Positions 18,203 to 27,400 of a stretch of 56,831 nucleotides of DNA are shown here, piece after piece. The stretch spans positions 1-56,831 of the forward strand of contig NZ_WFLK01000021.1 of NCBI RefSeq assembly GCF_009208565.1. The letters are read 5' to 3'. Both the position numbers and the translations under genes were made by a program. The notes below the pieces were generated by a model. The model saw only the letters and a program-made list of their open reading frames with translations. It was not told where the DNA came from and did no database searches. Each line of letters opens with the position of its first letter. Within the stretch, counting starts at the first letter, position 1. This DNA comes from Janthinobacterium aquaticum (GTDB taxonomy: Bacteria > Pseudomonadota > Gammaproteobacteria > Burkholderiales > Burkholderiaceae_D).

Positions 18203-18303
18203 GTAGGTCGGATTAGGCCCTGCGGGCCGTAATCCGACAATATTGTTAACGCTGACCGTGGTGGTGTCGGATTACGGCCCCCTCGGGGCCTAATCCGACC
18301 TAC
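18203..18303. repeat. Nested palindromic intergenic repeat (REP-like)
   Basis: The outer arms are a perfect 18-bp inverted repeat, 18203-18220 and 18286-18303, containing GTAGGTCGGATTAGG. Each half also folds on itself: GTCGGATT with AATCCGAC within 18207-18238 and again within 18266-18299, with GC-rich tips. It fills the space between two convergent genes and may serve as a two-way terminator. The layout is that of a two-unit REP/BIME element. Copy number elsewhere cannot be judged here. Confidence 0.75.
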
Positions 18304-18308
18304 CGGCC

Positions 18309-19961
18309 TTACTTCTTCGCTGCCTTGACGGGCGCCAGGCTCAAATCCTGGAAGTCGTAGCTGAAGTCCGTTTCAGCCGACACCGGCGCCATTTTCACGC
18401 GGTCGATGCTGCCGTCCGGGTTGAGCGAGAACGTCACATAGGCGTCGGCGTTGAAGTTGCGCTCTTTCCAGCGCACGATAAAGGTGTCGTGCTGCCAGTG
18501 TTCGAGTTCGCCCGTCAGGTCCGGCGTGCGGGTAAATGACAGGATCTGCTTTTTGCCTTCGTGGCGGATCACCACCTTGCCGTACCACGCATCTTCATAT
18601 TCGCCGTCGTAGGCGGCCAGTGGCAGCGATGGCGTCGATTTGGCGGCGCGTGCACCGGACGCTTTTTCCTGCTTTTTCAGCTCTGCGGCGTGCTGGTCCT
18701 GCTCCACTTTCGACACCAGCGCGATCCAGTCCGACGGTGCCGCGCCCAGGTAATGGTCGACGATGCGCCATTGCAGCGCCGTCATGGCGCCGCCGTTTTC
18801 TGCATTGGTCAGTATCGCCACGCCCAGTTTTGCCTGCGGCACCATTAGCACGCGCGAGTAAAATCCCTGCAGTGCGCCGCCGTGCATGGCGACCTTCATG
18901 CCGCGGTAATCGCGCAGCTGGAAGCCCAGGCCATAGGCGCTGAAGTTCGGCTTGGTGGCAGCCAGTTCCGGCTTCGGTTCACCGATCTTGACAGGCGTCT
19001 GGGCGGTCCACATTTCATTGGCCTGCTTTTCGCTGAACAGGCGCGCCTCTTTGCCGTCCTTGCCGACTGCACCGGCGATCTTGCCGCCGTCGAGCAGCAC
19101 CATCATCCACTTGGCGATGTCTTCGGCATTGGTATTGATGCCGACCGCGCCCACGGCGTTCGGCACCGGCATCGACTTGACGGCGGCGATCTTGCCGTTG
19201 ATCTTGCTGTGCGCATTGGCTACGTCGGGATTGCCCGCGTTTTCGGCCAGGCTGGTGGTGGTGCCGCTCATGCCCAGCGGCGCCAGGATGCGCTCGTGCA
19301 TGGCTTCGCCCCAGCTCTTGCCGGCCTTGTCGGCGATGATCTTGCCGGCCACGATATAGAGCAGATTGTCGTAGGCATAGCTTGCACGGAAACTGGTGGC
19401 CGGACGGATATAGCGCAGCTTTTCAATGATTTCATCGGTGCTGAAGGTGGTGGTCGGCCACCACAGCAGGTCGCCCGCGCCCAGGCCCAGGCCACTGCGG
19501 TGCGTGAGCAGGTCGCGGATGGTCATCTCACCGGTCACGTAGGAGTCGTGCATCTGGAAACCTGGCAGGTGCTTGGTGACCGGGTCATCCCAGGCCAGCT
19601 TGCCTTCGTCGACCAGCATGGCCAGCGCGGCGGCCGTGAAGCCCTTGGAATTGGAGGCCACTTCAAACAGCGTCTTGCTGTCGACCGGCGCCGCTTCGCC
19701 CAGCTTGCGCACGCCGAAGCCGCGCGTGGCGATCACCTGGCCATCCTTGACGATGGCAATCGCGATACCCGGCACATCGAAGGTTTTCAGGGCGCTGTTG
19801 ACATCGCGCTCGAGGTCGAACGCCGGCGCCGGCGCCGCTGCCACGGCAGCAGCGGCCGGTGCAGGATCGGCAGCCAATGCCGGCAAGGTGGTGCTGGAAA
19901 ACGCCAGCACCAGGGCGGCAGCGAGAGTGTGCATGGAGGTATGGATTTGCATGGTTTTCAT
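18309..19961 (-). CDS. Exported serine hydrolase, beta-lactamase/PBP4-like family (S12 type)
   Basis: A 550-residue protein with a signal peptide ending near ALAADP. The catalytic S103-x-x-K106 (SNSK), the YDN triad (197-199) and HGG (360-362), in place of KTG, are those of family S12 esterases and D-aminopeptidases. A C-terminal lipocalin-like DUF3471 region follows residue 430. It probably cleaves a peptide or ester in the periplasm and is not a clinical beta-lactamase. The start is uncertain: ATGs at 19961 and 19952 and a TTG at 19976 are in frame, none with a strong ribosome binding site. It lies 11 bases after the M1 peptidase gene, so the two are likely cotranscribed. Confidence 0.86.
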   Translation of the reverse strand: MKTMQIHTSMHTLAAALVLAFSSTTLPALAADPAPAAAAVAAAPAPAFDLERDVNSALKTFDVPGIAIAIVKDGQVIATRGFGVRKLGEAAPVDSKTLFEVASNSKGFTAAALAMLVDEGKLAWDDPVTKHLPGFQMHDSYVTGEMTIRDLLTHRSGLGLGAGDLLWWPTTTFSTDEIIEKLRYIRPATSFRASYAYDNLLYIVAGKIIADKAGKSWGEAMHERILAPLGMSGTTTSLAENAGNPDVANAHSKINGKIAAVKSMPVPNAVGAVGINTNAEDIAKWMMVLLDGGKIAGAVGKDGKEARLFSEKQANEMWTAQTPVKIGEPKPELAATKPNFSAYGLGFQLRDYRGMKVAMHGGALQGFYSRVLMVPQAKLGVAILTNAENGGAMTALQWRIVDHYLGAAPSDWIALVSKVEQDQHAAELKKQEKASGARAAKSTPSLPLAAYDGEYEDAWYGKVVIRHEGKKQILSFTRTPDLTGELEHWQHDTFIVRWKERNFNADAYVTFSLNPDGSIDRVKMAPVSAETDFSYDFQDLSLAPVKAAKK

Positions 19962-19972
19962 CTTGAATAAGT

Positions 19973-21832
19973 TCAATGCGCTTGCGCGGCCATCAGTTTG
20001 TCGACGCTTTCCTGGGTCACCGGATGGTAGCGTTCACGCGCCGTGGCGTACACGCCGCGCGCCCATTGCTGGCCCTGCGGCGTTTTCATCAGTGCACTGT
20101 AGAGCGGCACCACGAATTTCTGGCGTCCCACGCTGCCGAGAAAGCCCTGCAGCGGCGCGTACACATCGTAGCCGGCGTTGACCGACGCCAGGTAAAAGCG
20201 GTAAGCGACTTCATTGTTGCCGCTCTTGCCCACGCCATACACCTGGTCGAGCTCACGCAACTGGGCGGCGCTGGCGCGGCCGTTGATATCGTTCAGGAAG
20301 TGCATCGATTCGATGGCGATCCATTTGTCCATGCCCAACTCGCGCGTGGACAGTTCGCCCTTGAGCCAGGCGTCGCGATGCTGGTCGAGCAGCGCCAGGC
20401 GCGGCGACTTGACCGGTCTGGCGCTGGCCGGCACGCCAAAGCCGTGCAGCCAGTCCTGCAGCTCGGCTTCCGGCATGACTTCAGGGTGCTGCGCCAGCAG
20501 ATTCTTGCGCAGGTAGTTCACGAACTGGTCGCTCGTCACGCTCTGGAACGCATGCTGGTCGAACCAGCCGCGCAGGAAGGGATCGAACACGGCACGCCCG
20601 GCGCGCTGCTCCATGGTGGCCAGGAACCAGGCGCCTTTCGGGTAGATGATGCCGTCGTCGGTATAGGTTTCGGCCGGATTGGCGTCGGCGTCGCGCGACA
20701 CCAGCGCCGTCTTGGCCGGCGGCAGTTCACGAATGGCGGCGGCCAGTTCTTCCTGGTCGACCTGCACGCCCATCTGCGCCACCTCGCTGCCATAGAGCTG
20801 TTCGACGATGCGGGTAGTGACGTAGGTAGTGAAACCTTCGTTGAGCCACATATGCTTCCACGACGCATTGGTGACCAGGTTGCCCGACCACGAGTGCGCC
20901 AGTTCATGCGCGATCAGGTCGACCAGGCTGCGGTCGCCCGCAATCATGGTCGGCGTCAGAAAGGTCAGGCGCGGGTTTTCCATGCCGCCGTAGGGAAACG
21001 ATGGCGGCAGCACGATCATGTCGTAGCGCCCCCAGCGATAAGGACCGTACAGCTTTTCTGCCGCCTCGATCATCTTTTCCGTGTCGGCCAGCTCGTACTC
21101 GGCCGCCTTGATGCGCGGCGGTTCGGCATACACAGCTGAACGCGGACCGAGTTTGCGCACCTCCAGTTCGCCGATGGCAATGGCCAGCAGGTAGGATGGT
21201 ATCGGCTGCGGCATGCGGAAGGTCCAGCCGCCTTTGCCGGTGGCCTTTTCATCGTTTTCCGCGCTCATGACCACGCGCATGCCCTCGGGCGCCTCGATGC
21301 GCGCGCTGTAGGTAAAGCGCACCGCCGGCGTATCCTGCGACGGCACCCACGAACGTGCATTGATGCTTTGCGACTGGCTGAACATGAACGGCAGCTTGCC
21401 CGACATGGTCTGCTGCGGCGTCAGCCACTGCAGCGCAATGGCGGTCGGTGCGGTGCGGTAGTAGACGCGCACTTTTTCCGGCTGGCCGGTGGTGGTGATG
21501 CGCAGCGCCTGGCCTTTTTCCGCGTCCGCCGCATCGAGCTTGAACGGCGCTGCCTGCCAGGCGCCGCGCTTGTCCTGCACCTGGACTTTGGCAATGGCCA
21601 GGTCGCGCGTGTCGAGCACCAGCGTGCGTGCAGCCGGGTCGATCCACTTGAGCGACAGCTCGGCGTAGCCGGACAGGGTCTTTTGTTTGAAGTCGGCTTT
21701 CAGGTCCAGTTGCACATCGCGCGTGCGTACCTGGTCGTAGCGCGCATAGCTGAGAGGATCGGCGTGGGCTGCCAGGGTCACCTGGCACAGCAGCGCACAG
21801 CCGAGCGCGCGCAGGTAGGTCAAAGTTTGCAT
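19973..21832 (-). CDS. M1-family zinc metallopeptidase, LTA4-hydrolase-like
   Basis: A 619-residue exported peptidase with a signal peptide cut near AHADP. It has the exopeptidase motif GGMEN, the zinc site HELAHSW, the third ligand E 18 residues on (LNEGF), and a C-terminal helical domain of the leukotriene-A4-hydrolase type. It probably removes N-terminal amino acids from peptides in the periplasm or outside. The start ATG at 21832 gives the better signal peptide; the frame is open 10 codons more. It is followed after 11 bases by the serine hydrolase and preceded by a second M1 peptidase on the same strand. Confidence 0.9.
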   Translation of the reverse strand: MQTLTYLRALGCALLCQVTLAAHADPLSYARYDQVRTRDVQLDLKADFKQKTLSGYAELSLKWIDPAARTLVLDTRDLAIAKVQVQDKRGAWQAAPFKLDAADAEKGQALRITTTGQPEKVRVYYRTAPTAIALQWLTPQQTMSGKLPFMFSQSQSINARSWVPSQDTPAVRFTYSARIEAPEGMRVVMSAENDEKATGKGGWTFRMPQPIPSYLLAIAIGELEVRKLGPRSAVYAEPPRIKAAEYELADTEKMIEAAEKLYGPYRWGRYDMIVLPPSFPYGGMENPRLTFLTPTMIAGDRSLVDLIAHELAHSWSGNLVTNASWKHMWLNEGFTTYVTTRIVEQLYGSEVAQMGVQVDQEELAAAIRELPPAKTALVSRDADANPAETYTDDGIIYPKGAWFLATMEQRAGRAVFDPFLRGWFDQHAFQSVTSDQFVNYLRKNLLAQHPEVMPEAELQDWLHGFGVPASARPVKSPRLALLDQHRDAWLKGELSTRELGMDKWIAIESMHFLNDINGRASAAQLRELDQVYGVGKSGNNEVAYRFYLASVNAGYDVYAPLQGFLGSVGRQKFVVPLYSALMKTPQGQQWARGVYATARERYHPVTQESVDKLMAAQAH

Positions 21833-21939
21833 GGTCGTCTTTTGAATGATTTGCGAAAGCACCTGCCGCTTGTTTGCGGGGCGTCGCGCAGGATAGCATT
21901 GTCTGGCGCGCCCGGCAGAAACATGGTGATGCAGGCGGC

Positions 21940-24342
21940 CTATTTTTTCCCGCTTTTCGCTTCTTCAAGCTTGAGCGGCGCGGCCATGTCCTTCATCAGA
22001 TTGTGCGGGTCAGGATCGGGGCGCAGCAGTTCGACACGCGCCGGCGCAATCTTGCGCGGCCAGGCGTTGTTGCTGATGTCGATATCGGCCGTCTCCCAGT
22101 ACGGGTCCTGCACCAGACCCACCATCGGCTCGTCGGTAATGAGCACCTTGGTGATTTTTTTCGGCGACTGGCGCCACACTTCGGCCGGCACGCGCTCGAT
22201 GATTTTTTTGCCGCTGGCCAGTTCGATTTCCAGTATCAGTGGCATCACCAGCCCGCCCAGGTTGGACAAATCGACCAGGTACAGGTGCTTGCCGGCCATG
22301 CCCTGCTCGAGCAGCTTGCGCTCCCATGGATCGAGGCCTTCGAGCAGCTCAGCCTGGCCGTTGCGGTCCTTGTTGCTGACCGTGAATTCATCATGCTCGT
22401 TATAGAAATCCCTGAGCACGGGATCGCTGTCGATCTTTTTCGACATGGCGCGGTTGCGCTGGCTGGCGATCGACTGCGGTTCGGCCGCGTGACGCGCACG
22501 GCGCCAGGCTTTTTCGATTTCGGGATTCCTGCTGCTGACGCCAACTTCGGTGATGCCATCGATGCTGATATCGACCGCATCGGTGCCGTAGAACCAGCCG
22601 CGCCAGAACCAGTCCAGATCGGTGCCGGAGGCGTCTTCCATGGTGCGGAAAAAATCGGCCGGCGTGGGCCGCTTGAACTTCCAGCGCAGCGCATACTGCT
22701 TGAAGGCGAAATCGAACAGCTCGCGCCCAAGCACCGTTTCGCGCAAGATATTAAGCGCCGCAGCCGGCTTGTCGTAGGCGCTGGCCGTCAGCTGCTGCAG
22801 CGACTCGGGATTGGTCATGATCGGCGCCTGCCCGGCGCTGCGCATATGCTCGACGATCTGGCGCGGCTCGCCATTCCACGACGGATAATCGGTTTCCCAG
22901 GCCTGCTCGGCCAGGTACTGCAGGAAGGAATTCAAGCCCTCGTCCATCCAGGCCCACTGGCGCTCGTCGGAGTTGACGATCATGGGAAAATAGTTATGGC
23001 CGACCTCGTGGATAATCACGCTGATCAGGTCATATTTGGTCTTGCGCGAATAGGTGACGGCGCCGGTTTTCTTGTCCTTCACGGGGCGCCCTCCATTAAA
23101 GGCCAGCATCGGATACTCCATGCCGCCCACGGCGCCGTTGACCGACAGCGCCACCGGATACGGATAGTCGAAACTGTATTTGCTGTACTGCTCGATCGCA
23201 TGCACCACCGCGCGCGTGCTGTACTGCTGCCACAGCGGATTGCCCTCGTTCGGGTAGTAGGACATGGCCATCACGCGCTTGCCGCCGCTGTCCATGCCTT
23301 GCGCATCCCAGATGAATTTGCGGCTTGACGCCCACGCCACATCGCGCACATTGTTGGCCTTGTAGTGCCAGGTTTTCATGGCGCTACTGCGCGACTTTTC
23401 TGCTGCCAACGCTTCTTCGGGCGTGATGATCAGCAGCGGCGTATTGCTGGCGCGCGCGCGGGCCAGGCGTTCGCGCTGGGCGGCGCTGAGCACCGCGGCC
23501 GGATTTTGCAATTCGCCGGTGGCCGCCACCACATGGTCGGCCGGCACCGTCAGGTACAGCTCATAGTCTCCGAATTCCAGTGCAAATTCGCCGTTGCCCA
23601 GGTACTGCTTGTTCTGCCAGCCGGCCGCATCGTAATAGGCGGCCATGCGCGGGAACCACTGCGCAATCTGGAAAATGGCGTTCTGGTCGTCTTCGAAAAC
23701 CTCATACCCGGAGCGCTCGACCAGCACCTTCTGGTCATTGATCGCATACGACCAGTCGACATGAAAAGTCACGTTCTGCCCGGGCGCCAAAGGCTGCGGC
23801 AAGTCGATGCGCAGCATGGTCTGGTTGACCGTGTACGGCAGCGGCTTGCCCGAGGCCGACCTGACGGCCTTGAGCCGGAAGCCACCTTCAAAGGAGCGGC
23901 CGGCCTGGATCGCGCGCAGGTCCTCGAATTTGAGCGCCGTGTCTTCATCGCCGCTCAGCCAGGCCTGGCGCGATGGGGCAGCCAGCACGCGGCGCTGGTC
24001 GGCGTCCTGGCGCAGCGCATTCTGGTCCAGCTGCAGCCACAGATAGGCCAGGCTGTCGGGTGAGCGGTTATGGTAGGTGATCTGTTCGCTGGCGCTGATC
24101 TCGCGGCGTGCTTCATCGAGCGTGGCGCGGATCACATAATCGGCTTTCTGCTGCCAGTAGGCGTGGCCGGGTGCGCCCGAAGCGGTGCGGTAAGCGTTCG
24201 GCGTGGGCAGCATTTCACCAAGCTGGCGGAATTTGTCGTCGAACGGCGCAGCGCTCCAGCCGGTGGCAGGCAGGCCCAATGACAAGGCGCAAAGCAAGGC
24301 CGCAACGATCCGGCAGTTCGTGAAAAGCATGGGGTGGCCCAT
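21940..24342 (-). CDS. M1-family zinc metallopeptidase, large form
   Basis: An 800-residue exported M1-like peptidase with a signal peptide ending near GWSAAP. The active-site region has VGGMEYP, HEVGHNYFP, and the ligand E 18 residues after the HExxH (MDEGL). Long N- and C-terminal extensions relative to the neighbouring M1 gene make it a different subfamily rather than a duplicate. The C-terminal part (about 590-790) has no recognised catalytic motif. An ATG at 24330 is an alternative start. It is probably part of a run of secreted hydrolases with the next two genes. Confidence 0.86.
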   Translation of the reverse strand: MGHPMLFTNCRIVAALLCALSLGLPATGWSAAPFDDKFRQLGEMLPTPNAYRTASGAPGHAYWQQKADYVIRATLDEARREISASEQITYHNRSPDSLAYLWLQLDQNALRQDADQRRVLAAPSRQAWLSGDEDTALKFEDLRAIQAGRSFEGGFRLKAVRSASGKPLPYTVNQTMLRIDLPQPLAPGQNVTFHVDWSYAINDQKVLVERSGYEVFEDDQNAIFQIAQWFPRMAAYYDAAGWQNKQYLGNGEFALEFGDYELYLTVPADHVVAATGELQNPAAVLSAAQRERLARARASNTPLLIITPEEALAAEKSRSSAMKTWHYKANNVRDVAWASSRKFIWDAQGMDSGGKRVMAMSYYPNEGNPLWQQYSTRAVVHAIEQYSKYSFDYPYPVALSVNGAVGGMEYPMLAFNGGRPVKDKKTGAVTYSRKTKYDLISVIIHEVGHNYFPMIVNSDERQWAWMDEGLNSFLQYLAEQAWETDYPSWNGEPRQIVEHMRSAGQAPIMTNPESLQQLTASAYDKPAAALNILRETVLGRELFDFAFKQYALRWKFKRPTPADFFRTMEDASGTDLDWFWRGWFYGTDAVDISIDGITEVGVSSRNPEIEKAWRRARHAAEPQSIASQRNRAMSKKIDSDPVLRDFYNEHDEFTVSNKDRNGQAELLEGLDPWERKLLEQGMAGKHLYLVDLSNLGGLVMPLILEIELASGKKIIERVPAEVWRQSPKKITKVLITDEPMVGLVQDPYWETADIDISNNAWPRKIAPARVELLRPDPDPHNLMKDMAAPLKLEEAKSGKK

Positions 24343-24363
24343 CTGGAAGTAAGAAGAACCACC

Positions 24364-24400
24364 ATTCTACGACTCAATTGCGCGAGTCAATTGCGTAACT
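24364..24400 (-). promoter_or_regulatory. Repeats and possible promoter of the large M1 gene
   Basis: CTCAATTGCG and GTCAATTGCG occur in tandem with a third diverged copy (CTCAATGATTG), and GACTC/GAGTC make an inverted pair around the first. On the minus strand TTGACT (24385-24390) and TAGAAT (24364-24369) look like a promoter, but the spacer is 15 nt, which is short. An operator overlapping the promoter is possible. Confidence 0.35.
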
Positions 24401-24422
24401 CAATGATTGCAAATAATCATCT

Positions 24423-24453
24423 TGTCGGCACGCCACAACAGTGGCGGCCGACA
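24423..24453. terminator. Strong hairpin after the cyclic glucan synthase gene
   Basis: TGTCGGC and CGCCAC pair with GTGGCG and GCCGACA, giving a 13-bp stem with one bulged base and an AACA loop. It lies 19 bases after the stop of the 2915-residue gene. The minus-strand flank is AT-rich but without a clean T-run, so it is a likely terminator of moderate strength. Confidence 0.6.
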
Positions 24454-24471
24454 TGACACAGTCTTTCACTG

Positions 24472-27400
24472 CTAGACCAGCAGCAGCACCGGCACTTCCC
24501 GCCCCAAATCGCGCAGCTCGATGGCGTCACCAGGGACAGCCGCGCCATCGACGCTCAAGCCAGGCTGGCGTGCGCCGGCCTTTTCCACCGTGATGGCGTA
24601 GCTGCTCTGGCCGTAGCGGTAGTGCAGCGTAAAGCGGTCCCACTCGGCCGGCAGGCACGGCGCCAGGCGCAGCCGGTCCGCTTCGCGCGACACGCCCAGC
24701 AGCGACTCGACGATCAGCCGGTACAGCCAGCCCGAAGACCCGGTGTACCAGCTCCAGCCGCCGCGCCCCACATGCGGCGAAACGGCATAGACATCGGCCG
24801 TTACCACATACGGCTCGACCTTATAGCGCGCCACCGACTGCGCATCGGCGCCATGGCGCACCGGGTTGATCATGCGCAGCAGCTCCCACGCCTTGGCCGC
24901 CTCGCCCAGGCGTGCAAAAGCCATTGCGGTCCAGATGGCGGCATGCGTGTACTGGCCGCCGTTTTCACGCACGCCGGGCACATAGCCGCGGATGTAGCCG
25001 GGGTTCAGATCAGCCTTGTCGAACGGTGGATCGAGCAGCTGGATCACGCCCGAATCGCGCCGCACCAGGCGTGCATCAACCTGACGCATGGCGCCGGCCA
25101 CGCGTTCCTGGTCGGCCGCGCCGGACAGCACGCCCCAGCTTTGCGAGATCGAATCGATCTGGCACTCTTCGTTGGTGTGCGAACCGAGCGGCGTGCCGTC
25201 GTCGAAATAGGCGCGGCGATACCATTCGCCATCCCAGGCGTTCTGCTCGACATTGGCAGCCAGCTTGGTCGCTTCATCGCGGCAGGTCTGGGCAAAGGCC
25301 GCATCGCCGCGCAAGGTGGCCACTTCGGCAAAGCGCTGCAGCACTTCATACAGGAAGAAGGCCAGCCACACGCTCTCGCCCTTGCCATGTTCGCCGACCT
25401 TGTCCATGCCGTCGTTCCAGTCGCATGAACCCATCAGCGGCAGGCCGTGCACACCCATGCGCAGGCCGTGGCGGATCGCCCGCACGCAATGCTCGTACAG
25501 ATCGGCCGACTGGTTCGAGGCGGCCGGCAGGTCGTAGTACGAATCCTCTTCCGGCTTGACGGCGCGTCCTTCGATAAACGGTGCGCTTTCCGACAGCACA
25601 TCCATGTCGCCGGTAGCCAGCACATAACGGCAGGCAGCCAGCGGCAGCCACAGATAATCATCCGAGCAATGGGTGCGCACGCCACGGCCGGACGGCGGGT
25701 GCCACCAGTGCATCACATCGCCTTCGACAAACTGGTGCGCCGCACACAGCAGCAGATGCGCACGCAGCAGTTCGGGCCGGGTATGAATCATCGCCATGGC
25801 GTCCTGCAACTGGTCGCGGAAGCCGTAGGCGCCACCGGACTGGTAATAGCCGCTGCGCGCCCACAGGCGGCAGGCAATGGTCTGGTACATCAGCCAGCCG
25901 TTGGCGATCACGTCGAGCGACTGCTCGGGCGTTTCGATGCGCACCGCGCCCAGCGTTTGCTGCCAGTGCGCGCGTACCTGTTCGAGCGCGGTGCGCGCCG
26001 CCTCGCGGCCCTGATGGCGCTGCACCAGGGTGCTGGCGTCGGCATTGCGGCGCCCGCCCACGCCGAGCACGAACACGATTTCGCGCTCCTGGCCCGGCTG
26101 CAGCTCGAACGGCACCTGGATCGCCGCGCAGGCGTCCAGGCCCGCACCGGCCTTGCCGGACAGGCGCACCCGGCGCAAAGCTGCCGGCTGGGCCAGCGTG
26201 CCATTGCGGCCGATGAATTCATTGCGGTCGCAGGTGACCGAACGGATGCTGGCGTCGGTGCTGAAAAAGCCCACGCGCCCGGAAAACTCGGTGTTGTAGT
26301 TATTGCGCGCAAACAGCGCGCCGCTGATCGAATCGACTTCGGTGGCCACATGCATGCCGGACTTGGCGCGCAGGTCGGCCAGCACCCATTCCACGTAACC
26401 GGTGACCGACAGGCGGCGCGCCACGTTGCTGTCATTGCGTACCTTGACCACCGAATAGCGCACCGGCGCATCGAGCGAGACGTAGGTACACAGTTCGGTG
26501 GCCACGCCGCCTTCGGCATGCTCGAACACGCTGTAGCCGAAACCGTGGCGCGTCACATAGTCGCCGCTGCCGCGCGTGGGCAGGGCCGTGGGCGACCAGA
26601 ACTGGCCGCTGTCTTCGTCGCGGATATAAAACGCTTCGCCCGACAGGTCCGAAACCGGGTCGTTATGCCATGGCGTCAGGCGAAATTCGTGCGCGTTCTC
26701 GCTCCAGGTATACGCCTGGCCACTCTCGGACACCACGCTGCCGAACTGCGCATTGGCCAGCACGTTGGACCACGGCGCCGGCGTGCGTTCGCCTTCGCCG
26801 GTGGTGATCACATACTCGCTGCCGTCGGGTGTGAAGCCACCCAGGCCATTATGCAAAATCAGCTCGCGCGATGGTGCGCGGTAAGGCTCGGTGTCGGCGA
26901 TGCGGGCCATGTCCTGCATCAGCGGCGGCATGCGCAGTACCGGGCTGGCTGGCCGCCTGACCTGCTCGGCCAGCGTACCGCGCGTGTCGCTGATGATCAC
27001 GCGCGCCACCGACTGCAGCAAGATACGGTCTTCGATGGCGATCTGCTCGGCCAGGCGCACGAAGATGCCACCCGGGCGGTCGATCGCCTGCGCATCGATG
27101 CCCGAGGCGATCAGGCCCATGATCTGTTCCTGCAGCAGCTGGCGGTAGCCACTCTGGTCTTCGTACCAGATCACCAGGTCGACGATCAGCCCTTTCAGGC
27201 GCCAGTAGGCATGCGCCTGCACCATCTGGCGCGCCAGTTCCAGGTTGGCCGGATCGCGGATCTGCAGCAGCACGATCGGCAGGTCGCCAGAAATCGCGTA
27301 GGCCCACAGGCCGGACTGGCCGCGCTGGTTCTTGAGCAAAATGCCCGCTTCGGCGCGCAGCGCCGCAGTCGGATAAATCACCGCATTGGCCAGGCGCGCA

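Noticed and set aside
18309..19961. Reading the serine hydrolase as a beta-lactam resistance gene
   Set aside because: It has SxxK, YxN and HGG with a DUF3471 tail, typical of S12 peptidases or esterases; nothing points to beta-lactam breakdown.
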